Shown piece after piece: positions 27,498-35,852 of a stretch of 64,000 bases of DNA. The notes under the pieces were generated by a model. The model ran no database searches, was not told the DNA's origin, and saw nothing but the letters and a program-made list of their open reading frames with translations. Both the position numbers and the translations under genes were made by a program. The first letter of the stretch is position 1. Each line of letters opens with the position of its first letter. Origin of the DNA: Cyclobacterium roseum (lineage in GTDB: Bacteria; Bacteroidota; Bacteroidia; Cytophagales; Cyclobacteriaceae); contig NZ_WNKF01000005.1 in NCBI RefSeq assembly GCF_010119225.1, positions 124,001-188,000 of the forward strand, in the 5' to 3' direction.

Positions 27498-28514
27498 ATG
27501 AAAAGAAAGACGATAAACTCCCTCTACGTTACCAATATGTATCCTACTGAAGACCATCCAGTGGACGGAATCTTCATCAAGGAACAAATTCAGGACCTGT
27601 CTACGAAATTCTCTCTTCGGGCAGAAATTGCATTGATAGATTCGATATATAAGGGTAAAAAAGAATACCTGAAATCCATCTTTTCCATCCCAAGAACCAT
27701 CCGGTCCAGGGCTTTTGATATTATACATATACATTACGGATTGTCCGGATTATTTCTTTTGTTTTTCAAACCCCAACAAAAAGTATTCATCACCTTACAC
27801 GGAAGCGATATTCAAAAACGAAAGAAAAATAGTTGGCAGGTTTGGTTAACAAAAAAAATTCTTCCAAAAGCAGACCTGATTTTTGTCCAGAATGAAGCCA
27901 TGAAAAACCTTGTACTTCCCTTTAATCAAAAGGTACAAATCGTTACTTGTGGGGTGGATGCGGATTTTTTCAAACCTGAAACGCATCCCAAGTCCCCGGG
28001 GAATTCCAAATTGGTATTATTTCCAAGCAGTCCAAAAAGAGAAGTGAAGGACTACCCGCTCTTTACCCGCGTAATAGATCGAGTAAGAAGCCTGGTTCCC
28101 TATCCGGTCAATACCGCTTGTATTGACCAATTAAGTCGATCCGGAGTAAAGACCCTTTTGAGCAAGGCAGATTGCCTACTTCTCACGTCAAAAACAGAAG
28201 GGTCTCCTCAGGTAGTAAAAGAGGCCCTGTGCTGTAACCTGCCTGTGATATCTGTAACAGTAGGCGATGTGAAGGAAATTGTAGAAGGAGTTCCCAACTG
28301 CCTTGTGGCCACTTCTCATGATGTGGACGAGTTGGCATATCTGCTAATCAAAATGCTTCAAGAGGAAAGGGGGGATATCCGGAATGCCTTTCTTCAAAAA
28401 GGAAAATACCAGCACGGAGATATTGCAGACACCATTGCCAACTATTACCTGCAGGCCTTGGACGAACCCCTCGCAGCAACCAATCCCATAGGAGTTACAG
28501 AAACAATATCCTGA
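27498..28514 (+). CDS. Glycosyltransferase family 4
   Basis: The 338-residue GT-B enzyme starts with an N-terminal domain carrying NMYPTEDHPVDGIFIKEQI and HGSDIQKRKKNS, a typical glycine-histidine donor/acceptor loop. It continues with the C-terminal E-x7-E motif in KTEGSPQVVKEALCCNLPV. It resembles GT4 enzymes that add internal sugars in polysaccharide repeat units. The following 590 bases have no intact gene and contain a decayed remnant. The distance to the next gene, a deacetylase, is therefore larger than elsewhere in the locus. Confidence 0.9.
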   Translation: MKRKTINSLYVTNMYPTEDHPVDGIFIKEQIQDLSTKFSLRAEIALIDSIYKGKKEYLKSIFSIPRTIRSRAFDIIHIHYGLSGLFLLFFKPQQKVFITLHGSDIQKRKKNSWQVWLTKKILPKADLIFVQNEAMKNLVLPFNQKVQIVTCGVDADFFKPETHPKSPGNSKLVLFPSSPKREVKDYPLFTRVIDRVRSLVPYPVNTACIDQLSRSGVKTLLSKADCLLLTSKTEGSPQVVKEALCCNLPVISVTVGDVKEIVEGVPNCLVATSHDVDELAYLLIKMLQEERGDIRNAFLQKGKYQHGDIADTIANYYLQALDEPLAATNPIGVTETIS

Positions 28515-29104
28515 AATCAACAAGAATTGAGAAATGAATTAGATCTGCTTTTACTAAGCAACTATCTATAACAAAAAGCTTCAACGAATTGGTAAAATTG
28601 ATGATTGATACGGAAATGAAAACATTTAGGAAAAAAGTTCACCGGTCATACGGGTACAAAATGTCATTACCAATTTGCTTGTTGGGTTTGGTATGACCGA
28701 CATACGCGTCACATTCTAACACCATTTTAATGAAAAATACCTGGCCGAAACCGGCTTTATCACAACGAATCTACCCCTGTTGCCAGGCAACTCGGAAAAA
28801 GCTGGGATAGAAATTCTGACCGTTTGCGCTTCCGCCAATAAAATTGGTGTCAAAATATCCGGAGGTGCTGAAACTAAGAGAATATTATTGCTAAAAAAGA
28901 TGTAAGTTTAAAGTCATACAAGAAATAGCCCCGGAAGCCTTTCCGAGAGAAGTCTTCCAATATGTTCGTTTCATTGACGGAATCGATTCCATTCTATTTG
29001 GAACCTCTACAAGAGCCTCTATCTATCAGTCAAAATCAGTCATTGAAAGCTATTCGGTTTTGGTTCACGGATAGACCTTTAGAATAGACCATTTTTATGT
29101 TATT
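28515..29104 (+). pseudogene. Remnant of a gene, possibly aldo/keto reductase-like
   Basis: These 590 bases lie between two intact genes of locus B and hold no full open frame. Short stretches read like protein. At 28742-28904 a frame gives an EKAGIEIL segment; at 28911-29074 another gives a tail containing DGIDSILFGTS followed by a TAG. The last motif resembles the C-terminal cofactor-binding end of aldo/keto reductases (PGVDSVLFGTS-like). The pieces are in different frames and broken by stops. I infer an inactivated sugar-modifying gene; the family assignment is weak. Confidence 0.4.
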
Positions 29105-29950
29105 ATGAAAAAAATTATTTTCGCTTTATTACGGTATTCAGGCCTACCTGCCTTTTTTAGGGAGGTTTTCCAGAGAAATAGCGTTTCGGTATTGATGTTT
29201 CATGATATGGACTTCAAAACCGCTGAGATGTCCTTTGCATACCTCTCCAAACATTATAATTTCATCTCTTTGGAGGAATTGATTGCTGCTATCCAAAATA
29301 CTGATGGAAGCAATCTCCCAAAAAAGGCCATGGTCATCACTTTCGATGATGGCCATATCCGAAACTACGAATTGCTACCACTATTCAAAAAATACAAGGT
29401 ACCTGTAACCATTTTCCTTTGTTCGGGAATAATCGACACCTTTAAACACTATTGGTTTTTGGAGGACCTGGATAAAAATACCCTCCGTCACTTGAAGAGT
29501 ATCCCCAATGAAGAGCGAATCTCCTTTCTAAAGGCGAGAGGATTCGATGCGGAAGAAGAGCACTCTGATAGGCAGGCATTATCTGCTGATCAGATAGACG
29601 AAATGGCAGCCTGGGTTTCCATGCAGTCCCATACAGTTTCTCACCCTATTCTTAGCAATTGTGTAGACGCAGAATCAAAATGGGAAATTGCCGAATCCAA
29701 ATCAGCACTGGAAAAAAAACTGAAAAAGCCTATCAAAGCCATTGCCTATCCAAATGGTAGTTTTACAAAAAGAGAAGTTAACTTCGCCAGAGAGGCGGGG
29801 TACCAGTGCGGATTAACGGTGAAACCAGGATTCAATTCCATCCGAACCGACCCCTTTGAACTTAAACGACTGGATCCCAATGATACGAGTAACATCAATG
29901 AACTCATTGTGAAATCTTCAGGAATTCAATCTATTTTTTCTTTTTTTTAG
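29105..29950 (+). CDS. Polysaccharide deacetylase (NodB-like)
   Basis: The 281-residue protein has a NodB-type deacetylase domain. The metal and catalytic aspartate motif ITFDDGH is at about residue 78 and the histidine pair motif SHTVSHP at about 178. The AYPNGSF strand (about 218) is the fourth conserved motif. Such enzymes remove acetyl groups from N-acetylhexosamines in polysaccharides or lipid-linked units. Together with GT14-like transferases that may add GlcNAc, a partly deacetylated polymer is plausible. The N-terminus has a moderately hydrophobic stretch but no convincing signal peptide, so its side of the membrane is unclear. The next gene follows after 17 bases. Confidence 0.88.
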   Translation: MKKIIFALLRYSGLPAFFREVFQRNSVSVLMFHDMDFKTAEMSFAYLSKHYNFISLEELIAAIQNTDGSNLPKKAMVITFDDGHIRNYELLPLFKKYKVPVTIFLCSGIIDTFKHYWFLEDLDKNTLRHLKSIPNEERISFLKARGFDAEEEHSDRQALSADQIDEMAAWVSMQSHTVSHPILSNCVDAESKWEIAESKSALEKKLKKPIKAIAYPNGSFTKREVNFAREAGYQCGLTVKPGFNSIRTDPFELKRLDPNDTSNINELIVKSSGIQSIFSFF

Positions 29951-29967
29951 CTCCTTAATACAAACCA

Positions 29968-30951
29968 ATGACTATCAATTATTTAATACTTGCTCATACC
30001 AACCCACCTCAGGCAAAAAAATTGGTGGCTGCATTAAATCAGAAAAACACTCGGTTTTATATCCACGTAGACCTAAAAACAAGCATTTTCCCTTTTCAAT
30101 GTGCATTAAGCGAGTTCCCGAACCTCTATCTACTCCCTGAAAACCAACGTGAAACCTGCGTTTGGGGAGGGATTGGAATCGTAAAAGCGACCTTAACCAT
30201 GCTCAAATTAATAGAAGAAAAAGGAGATAAAGGCTACGTTGTCCTTTTAAGTGGACAGGATTACCCGGTTAAATCAAAAGACTACATTACAGCCTATTTT
30301 CGAAAAAATGTCGGAAAAGATTTTATTTCCTGGTTTCCCCTGCCTGCGACTCAGTGGACCAGGGGTGGTATGGATCGGCTCAACCGTTACAAAATAAATC
30401 TGTCTCATAAAAAAGGAGATTTCGTACAACTCCCTTCGATTCATTCAAGGGAATTTTACAAATTTGAATGCCTGAAAAAGCTGGTGAAGCTAATCAGCCG
30501 AATGAAAGTCAGAGAGCTCCCGGTTCTATTTTACAAAAAACACTTTCCTTCCTATCTAACACCCTACGGTGGCGATACCTGGTGGGCACTGACAACTGAA
30601 ACCACTTCCAAAATCCTAGCGTATATCCGAAATCATAGGGACTTGCTCACGTACATGGCCCATTCGAATCTGCCTGATGAAATGATGTTTCAAAGCATGG
30701 TTTTGGAGATCAATAAAGGAAATTTAGATAAGATACACCACTCATTAACCTATGCAAATTGGTCCGGAAAGGACGAAAATTCTCCACATACCTTTACCCC
30801 CGATGATATTCCCCGACTAAAAGGTCTCTCCCCTGATTTTCTATTTGCAAGGAAATTTGATTCCGAGCCTTACCCCGATCTTTTGGACCGCATAGAGCAG
30901 GAAGTCTGGCCTACCCAACGTGGGAAAAATGGAGCCAATAACCAGGTTTGA
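29968..30951 (+). CDS. Second GT14-like branching transferase
   Basis: The 327-residue protein is a diverged paralog of the enzyme at 21755. It shares the plan INYLILAHTNPPQAKKL, the hallmark LSGQDYPVKS (about residue 94), TPYGGDTWWALTTE (about 200) and NLPDEMMFQSMV (about 230). Two GT14-like enzymes in one locus suggest two distinct beta-linked branches or steps. It is the last gene of locus B. Its stop codon sits in the loop of a strong hairpin whose left stem is formed by the final codons, so the terminator is built into the coding end. Confidence 0.88.
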   Translation: MTINYLILAHTNPPQAKKLVAALNQKNTRFYIHVDLKTSIFPFQCALSEFPNLYLLPENQRETCVWGGIGIVKATLTMLKLIEEKGDKGYVVLLSGQDYPVKSKDYITAYFRKNVGKDFISWFPLPATQWTRGGMDRLNRYKINLSHKKGDFVQLPSIHSREFYKFECLKKLVKLISRMKVRELPVLFYKKHFPSYLTPYGGDTWWALTTETTSKILAYIRNHRDLLTYMAHSNLPDEMMFQSMVLEINKGNLDKIHHSLTYANWSGKDENSPHTFTPDDIPRLKGLSPDFLFARKFDSEPYPDLLDRIEQEVWPTQRGKNGANNQV

Positions 30952-30963
30952 TTGGCTCCATTT
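30927..30963. terminator. Bidirectional terminator between locus B and the T9SS cargo gene
   Basis: A perfect 13-bp stem (30927-30939 with 30951-30963) with an 11-base loop lies between two convergent genes. The left arm is inside the last codons of the GT14-like gene and its TGA (30949-30951) straddles the loop edge. A-rich and T-rich flanks exist on both sides, so it can serve either direction. Confidence 0.8.
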
Positions 30964-30975
30964 CTTTGATTTAAG

Positions 30976-33558
30976 TTATGATATTATCATAAATCGCAAA
31001 CGCTCCACTGAATTATCCCATTTTACAATACTTATTAGGTAAATCCCTTCTTGAAACCCTGCCAAGGGTAAACAATAACGATCGTTTTCTTTTTGAAGAT
31101 TTACCGGATTAATTTGGGACAACAAATTCCCCAAACTATCGTGAATCAGAAATTGCTTAAAATTTCCGGAATTCCCTTCCAGGTAGATCCGGTCCACTGC
31201 CGGATTAGGATAAAGAGACACCAGCACTTCCGAATTGCCATCTATATTCCCTTCATTTAAGTCCAAGACGTTGATTTCACCAGGCTTCATTCGGAGACTT
31301 GAACCGGAAGCGTAAGCAACACTGGCTATCGATAGACCCGAAAGCGTTGCTCTGTTGGCAGATGCTTTCAATTCAAGCTCCAATACCCCATCTTTTACCT
31401 CCACTTCCTCAAAAACCAATTCCAAAGGCTTGTTATTATTTTCTAGAAAAAGGTCCAATCCATCCTTAACTACTTTTCCCTCGATAGATATACTAAACAC
31501 TCTTTTACCAGCACTTGCTTCAGGACCTCTTTTTCCGTACCAAAGTTCGTTGTGATAGGTTTTGACTACATACCTCCCGTTCGGAATGGGGATTTTATAG
31601 GTAAGATTAAGTCCATGTCGCTCCGTTTGAAACAAAGCATCCTTACCAGCTGATTTGTATTCATAGGTAGTTTGAGAATTAAAATTGTCAAAAGAGCCAA
31701 TTTCTCCTGCAAATTCAGTAGTTCCAAAAACCACGGATTCAGTAGATCCGGTATTTAATGCCATTTGAAACCTGTTCTCAACGGGCCCCGGTTTATCTTG
31801 CAAATCCTCCTGAGGGATGACTGACAGGCCTGAAAGGGTAGCTCTGTTTTTCGAAGCAAGCATTCGGATATCCAAGAACCCATCTACGACCTCTATGTCC
31901 TTGAAAACTTGTTTCATAGGTTTGTTATTACTTTCCGTATAAAGATCCAAATTCTCTTTAACAGTCTTTCCCTCCAGTTGAATGGTAAATACCCGCCGCC
32001 CATCACTTGCAGTAGGTCCTTTTTTTCCAAACCAGAGTTCATTATGATAGGTGACTACTGTATATGTTCCGTTTGCTACGGGAACCTTTAGTCTGAGGTC
32101 CGCTGAATTTCTTTCCTGTTGGTAAAGTTTTGTTTCGCTCGCCTCAGGATTACTATATGTATAAGATGTTCCGGAACTCAACTTTGAATCTGTTTCAGAT
32201 GAAAAAACCATTCCTTCAAAAATTACAGGCTCTCTACTCCCGAAACTATAGTTGACCCCTGAAGCTAAAGGAGGACTCAATACTTCATCAGGAATAACTT
32301 CCGGCTGTTCCGCCACTTTCTCTTCCTTTGGTAGAACAATAAGACTTACCTCTTCGGATTGAGTAGCCGTTCCATTCGAATCCCAAATTTTTGCTTTTAC
32401 TTGATAGGTTCCCTCTGAGAGATTAGAAAAGGTGTGGTCAAAAGGGGCGGTTTTGGAGACTCCCGCCCAGCTTCCGTTGGTAAAAAATTCTACCTGCTCA
32501 ACTTCAAGGCTAGCGTCTGTCGCCACTATTGTTTCAATCTTTACACTTTCGCCTTCCGTTAAGGTAAAATCATTTTCCGGTGCCAAGATTGACACATGAG
32601 GTTCTTCCAGTGGAGCGGGTTCATTTGACTCTTTGGGTTCACCTGGAAGGTGTATGGACAAGTCGTCTAAATAAATGTCGGTAACGGCAGGAAAGGTCTT
32701 ATCGGCATAAGCATTAATACTGTACATATTGATGTCAACCTCCGGCCGCAGCGTATTGCGAAACTTCGTATCGATAATTAATAGGTCGTCCTGCCAAACC
32801 AATATGCGTCCTTTATCCCCCCTGTCCTGAATGATTCGCATCTGTATCTTTACCCATTTCCCTACAGGAAGATCCATTCCCTCCGGTGCTCTCCAAATAA
32901 CATCCGGATCGCTTCCCCAAAATTTCTGAAGGTCAGCAAGGCTCAAATAATTGGCTCCTCCACTACCGGCACCCCCACGGACCTCAAGCCCGAGAACAAA
33001 ATGGGGGAGATTGATCTGGTCCGGACCGGTACCCGCACCTCCGGGAGCAAATTTTACTCCTTTCGTTTGAATCAAATTAAACCAATTATTATTCCGGTCA
33101 AAGTCAATCCGATTCGAAAAGTAAACGTATTGGGTGAAAATTAAATCTTTATGATCCGCAATCTCACTCCAACGATAATTTCTTGTAGCATGCCCTCCCC
33201 CATTTGTGGTATTTATGGACATCTTCAATGAATGTTTTCCAGATCTTGCGACCTCCGAACTAACATAACTATCTCCTTTATTGCTGTTAAATTCTCCGCC
33301 GCCACCATTTAAAAACCACTCCGACTGGGTACCATCTTCATGGCCAGCACTCCAAAGTTGCTCTCCCAGGTTGATATTCGGTACAGAATCCTGGTGAAGT
33401 AAATTAAAACTAAGTTTATTTATATTTACATAACTATTTATTCTAACAGTACTAGTTCCATATACTGCTGTAACTAAAAACATTAAAAAAGCGAATCCTA
33501 CTACCTTTTTAATCGACCCTTTTTCGGGGCTTTTTGACCCTTTTGCTGTTTCATTCAT
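30976..33558 (-). CDS. T9SS-secreted protein with lyase-like jelly roll and two malectin-like domains
   Basis: The 860-residue protein has an N-terminal hydrophobic export segment (about 18-36). A beta-jelly-roll region at about 60-305 follows, with polysaccharide-lyase-like strands (VRGGAGSGGANYLSL, GKWVKIQMRIIQDRGDKG). Next is an Ig-like domain at about 320-410 and two malectin-like carbohydrate-binding repeats (about 430-590 and 600-745) that share GTYTVVTYHNELWFGKKGP-like strands. The end (about 785-860) is a typical T9SS type A sorting domain with SLYPNPAVDRIYLEG and GFQEGIYLISI. It would be carried to the cell surface. Position next to locus B suggests that it binds or trims a surface polysaccharide, but the lyase activity is inferred from fold only. 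Confidence 0.82.
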   Translation of the reverse strand: MNETAKGSKSPEKGSIKKVVGFAFLMFLVTAVYGTSTVRINSYVNINKLSFNLLHQDSVPNINLGEQLWSAGHEDGTQSEWFLNGGGGEFNSNKGDSYVSSEVARSGKHSLKMSINTTNGGGHATRNYRWSEIADHKDLIFTQYVYFSNRIDFDRNNNWFNLIQTKGVKFAPGGAGTGPDQINLPHFVLGLEVRGGAGSGGANYLSLADLQKFWGSDPDVIWRAPEGMDLPVGKWVKIQMRIIQDRGDKGRILVWQDDLLIIDTKFRNTLRPEVDINMYSINAYADKTFPAVTDIYLDDLSIHLPGEPKESNEPAPLEEPHVSILAPENDFTLTEGESVKIETIVATDASLEVEQVEFFTNGSWAGVSKTAPFDHTFSNLSEGTYQVKAKIWDSNGTATQSEEVSLIVLPKEEKVAEQPEVIPDEVLSPPLASGVNYSFGSREPVIFEGMVFSSETDSKLSSGTSYTYSNPEASETKLYQQERNSADLRLKVPVANGTYTVVTYHNELWFGKKGPTASDGRRVFTIQLEGKTVKENLDLYTESNNKPMKQVFKDIEVVDGFLDIRMLASKNRATLSGLSVIPQEDLQDKPGPVENRFQMALNTGSTESVVFGTTEFAGEIGSFDNFNSQTTYEYKSAGKDALFQTERHGLNLTYKIPIPNGRYVVKTYHNELWYGKRGPEASAGKRVFSISIEGKVVKDGLDLFLENNNKPLELVFEEVEVKDGVLELELKASANRATLSGLSIASVAYASGSSLRMKPGEINVLDLNEGNIDGNSEVLVSLYPNPAVDRIYLEGNSGNFKQFLIHDSLGNLLSQINPVNLQKENDRYCLPLAGFQEGIYLISIVKWDNSVERLRFMIIS

Positions 33559-34022
33559 TTTATTTTATCTTTTGGTTGGTTTCTATTCTTTTTACAAAAA
33601 AGGTGTTGCTCTATTGCTTTGTGTACTTTGTATAAATAAATATTATATTTTGTATTTCATACACATTAATATCAAATACAAACTTTTAAACTACCATGAG
33701 TTAAATAAACAATATATTATTTCTAATTCCAATAAAACCCCGATAATTAATTATTTTAAACCTAAGGCTTTTTCTTTCGCTTTTATGAAAAATTATAAAA
33801 TTCAATTTTCACTAAATGAATCTCAAAAACACAATTAAAATTATTTACGTCTTCGAATGATATCAATTGAAACCAAAAAGCCCCAAGGGTGATTTAAGCT
33901 GCATTGGCAAAAATTGAAATCCATAATCGATGCCAAAATTGATTTTTAATAATAATTTACCCTACTTGCCAAAAAAAATACCCCAATAACACCATGAAAT
34001 CGAGCATGCCTGGCAGACAGGC
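33559..34022. other. AT-rich intergenic region, divergent control of the T9SS cargo and FabH-like genes
   Basis: No gene is supported here. A 267-bp open frame at 33572 has the base and codon make-up of AT-rich spacer and I do not accept it. A small palindrome, TGTAT-TTC-ATACA, lies at 33651-33663 and recalls the palindrome at the locus B promoter. The last 30 bases run into the mini-ORF leader listed separately. Confidence 0.55.
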
Positions 34023-34025
34023 ATG
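34005..34025. repeat. Palindrome inserted in leader copy 1
   Basis: CATGCCTG (34005-34012) and CAGGCATG (34018-34025) form a perfect 8-bp inverted repeat around GCAGA. Leader copy 2 lacks the extra 17 bases, so this looks like a small inserted palindromic element. It shifts the frame of the ATG at 33994, which now reads 10 codons and stops. Confidence 0.7.
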
Positions 34026-34109
34026 ACGCAATCGACACCCAGAGGGATGATTGTAAGCCATGCAACATTCTCCCGACTAGTCGGGGTGGCCATTAAAAAT
34101 CAATTATAA
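34023..34109 (+). CDS. Mini-ORF copy 1 (28 aa), leader-peptide-like
   Basis: A 28-codon frame starts MTQSTPRGMIVSHATF and stops four bases before the ATG of the FabH-like gene. A second frame of 31 codons at 35853, directly before the MORN gene, holds MTQATRRGMIIKHARF at the same place. Ten of the first sixteen residues agree exactly. The two neighbouring genes are otherwise unrelated. I do not recognise the peptide. Possible roles are a leader peptide controlling the gene behind it, or a small functional protein copied to two places. Expression is unproven. Confidence 0.45.
   Translation: MTQSTPRGMIVSHATFSRLVGVAIKNQL
34072..34085. repeat. 14-bp perfect palindrome in leader copy 1
   Basis: CCCGACTAGTCGGG is a perfect palindrome lying in the C-terminal half of mini-ORF copy 1. 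Copy 2 has unrelated sequence at this point. It may be a second copy-number palindrome of this genome or a binding site. Confidence 0.65.
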
Positions 34110-34113
34110 ACAC

Positions 34114-35112
34114 ATGAAAAACTCCCTAATAGCCGGGGCCGGACACTACCTGCCGGAACGAATCGTCACGAACGATGAACTTTCCACCCTTATGAATACC
34201 AATGATGCCTGGATCGTGGAGCGTACCGGAATCAAGGAAAGAAGGTGGTTTACCCCTGGTAAAGATACCGTTACCAGCATGGCCAAACAGGCATCCGAAA
34301 TGGCCATCAAAAATGCCGGAGTAAAAACCTCCGAAATTGATTTTATCATTTTTGCTACCATCACCCCCGACTACTTTATTCCCGGCAATGGCGTCTTGCT
34401 TCAACGGGAGTTGGGACTACAAGGGATCGGAGCACTCGATGTCCGTAACGCCTGCTCTGGATTCGTTTACGCCCTCTCCATCGCCGACCAATACATCAAA
34501 ACCGGTATGTATCAAAACATCCTGGTGGTGGGAGCAGAAATACAGTCCTCAGCCCTGGACAAAAGCGACGAAGGCAGGTCCAGCGCCGTCATATTTGCCG
34601 ATGGTGCCGGTGCCGTGGTACTCCAGGCAACGGATGAGCCCAACCGGGGGATTCTTTCAACCCACCTCCATGCCGATGGTGATTATGCTGAAGAACTCTA
34701 TGTAAAGGATCCCGGCAGCAGTAGAGAAGTCCGGATTTCAGAGGACTTAATCCATTCCGGTTCGTTCAACTTAAAAATGAATGGCAATGCCGTTTTCAAA
34801 CATGCTGTTGTCCGCTTTGATGAGGTGATCCGGGAAGCACTCGCAGCTCATCAATTGGGTCCGGAAAATCTGGATCTACTCATTCCTCACCAGGCCAACT
34901 TGCGGATCAGCCAGTTTGTTCAGGCCAAGCTCGGCTTGGAAGACGAGCAGGTATTTAATAACATCATGCATTACGGAAATACGACCGCAGCCACCATTCC
35001 AGTGGCAATTTCGGAAGCATTAGAACAACAAAGGATTAGCCCTAACGATCTGGTCTGTCTCGCCGCTTTCGGCAGTGGCTTTTCCTGGGCTTCCGCATTG
35101 ATCAGGTGGTAA
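34114..35112 (+). CDS. 3-oxoacyl-ACP synthase III family (FabH-like)
   Basis: The 332-residue thiolase-fold protein condenses acyl-CoA or acyl-ACP with malonyl-ACP. The triad is intact: Cys114 in DVRNACSGFVYA, the histidine in LLIPHQANLRIS and the asparagine in MHYGNTTAAT. The N-terminal WIVERTGIKERRW is a clear FabH mark. Housekeeping fabH is usually near plsX or rpmF, which are absent here, so this may be a paralog with its own substrate. It sits behind mini-ORF copy 1 and is followed after 10 bases by a gene of unknown function, which suggests the two work together. Confidence 0.9.
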   Translation: MKNSLIAGAGHYLPERIVTNDELSTLMNTNDAWIVERTGIKERRWFTPGKDTVTSMAKQASEMAIKNAGVKTSEIDFIIFATITPDYFIPGNGVLLQRELGLQGIGALDVRNACSGFVYALSIADQYIKTGMYQNILVVGAEIQSSALDKSDEGRSSAVIFADGAGAVVLQATDEPNRGILSTHLHADGDYAEELYVKDPGSSREVRISEDLIHSGSFNLKMNGNAVFKHAVVRFDEVIREALAAHQLGPENLDLLIPHQANLRISQFVQAKLGLEDEQVFNNIMHYGNTTAATIPVAISEALEQQRISPNDLVCLAAFGSGFSWASALIRW

Positions 35113-35122
35113 AAAATAGCTT

Positions 35123-35701
35123 ATGAACCCTACCCATTCCGAATTACTTTCCATCACCCGGGACCGACAACTTTTCGAAAAAATAAGTGCTGCAAAAAGG
35201 CTCATCGTCAGTATTTTTTCTGACGTGGGCAATCAACTCGCAAGCGTCGACCTCAGAGAAGTGCATGCCAGGGAAAAAGGCATCAAAATTAGTAAGGGCA
35301 ACGAATTGCGACAGTGTCCCTATCAGGTTTTAGATATTGTCAGAGATTTTGACATGGATAAAGGTCTCAATATTCGAATTTTGCATTGGTGGGGTCGAGG
35401 GATGTTTCTGTTCCTGTTTTTTGGTAAAAACCATCCGGCCTTAAAAAACCTCTTTGCCAAAAAAAGAAACTTGGATGAATTTTCGGTTTGCCTGACGGAC
35501 CGATGGGATTACAGCGAAATCATCGATCATCGAAAAAATAGAAATGTCAATTCGCTAAACCTTGATAATCACCTACAATTTTTTGCCCACCTGCAATTGG
35601 TAAAACCCATTTCCGTGGGGGAAACCGAAGCGCTAACCGATACAATTCTGGCAGAGATCATCACCTTACTTTCTCTAATTGGAAGCGCACAAGAAAAGTA
35701 A
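35123..35701 (+). CDS. Unknown protein co-located with the FabH-like gene
   Basis: I do not recognise a family. The 192-residue protein has no signal peptide. The N-terminal half is mixed charge (residues 1-80, with SITRDRQLFEKISAAKRL). A hydrophobic aromatic stretch follows, ILHWWGRGMFLFLFFGKNHP (about 93-112), and then a mixed alpha/beta C-terminal half with DRWDYSEIIDHRKNRN. The hydrophobic stretch could be a buried strand pair or a membrane-contacting segment. Base composition equals its neighbours. It begins 10 bases after the FabH-like stop, which makes joint expression likely; a role in the same acyl pathway is only a guess. Confidence 0.7.
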   Translation: MNPTHSELLSITRDRQLFEKISAAKRLIVSIFSDVGNQLASVDLREVHAREKGIKISKGNELRQCPYQVLDIVRDFDMDKGLNIRILHWWGRGMFLFLFFGKNHPALKNLFAKKRNLDEFSVCLTDRWDYSEIIDHRKNRNVNSLNLDNHLQFFAHLQLVKPISVGETEALTDTILAEIITLLSLIGSAQEK

Positions 35702-35852
35702 ATCCAACCTCCCCAGGAAATTTATTGAAAGAAAAAAAATAAAATAAACCAAACTTTTGCCAAGCTAAATAAAGTTTTTTAACTATATAATGTAAATTGG
35801 AACCAATATTAGGCGCAATCCGTAAGACCATATTAAATTAGTAAACAAACCC

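Larger units (their letters stand above)
33994..34109 (+). repeat. Leader repeat, copy 1, upstream of the FabH-like gene
   Basis: About 115 bases match the region 35853-35948 in order. Both begin ATGAAATC-AGCATG, share AGAGGGATGATT and end a few bases before or over the next gene's ATG. Copy 1 carries a 17-base insertion (34009-34025) that creates a palindrome, and a second palindrome at 34072-34085. See the mini-ORF entries for the peptide comparison. Confidence 0.75.

Noticed and set aside
28515-29104. An intact gene between the GT4 and deacetylase genes
   Set aside because: All frames are interrupted by several stops; only fragments are protein-like, so it is listed as a remnant.
33572-33838. 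88-codon open frame in the spacer before the FabH-like gene
   Set aside because: Composition is that of A/T-rich spacer, with many K, N, I and Y codons and no recognisable domain. It is most likely chance.
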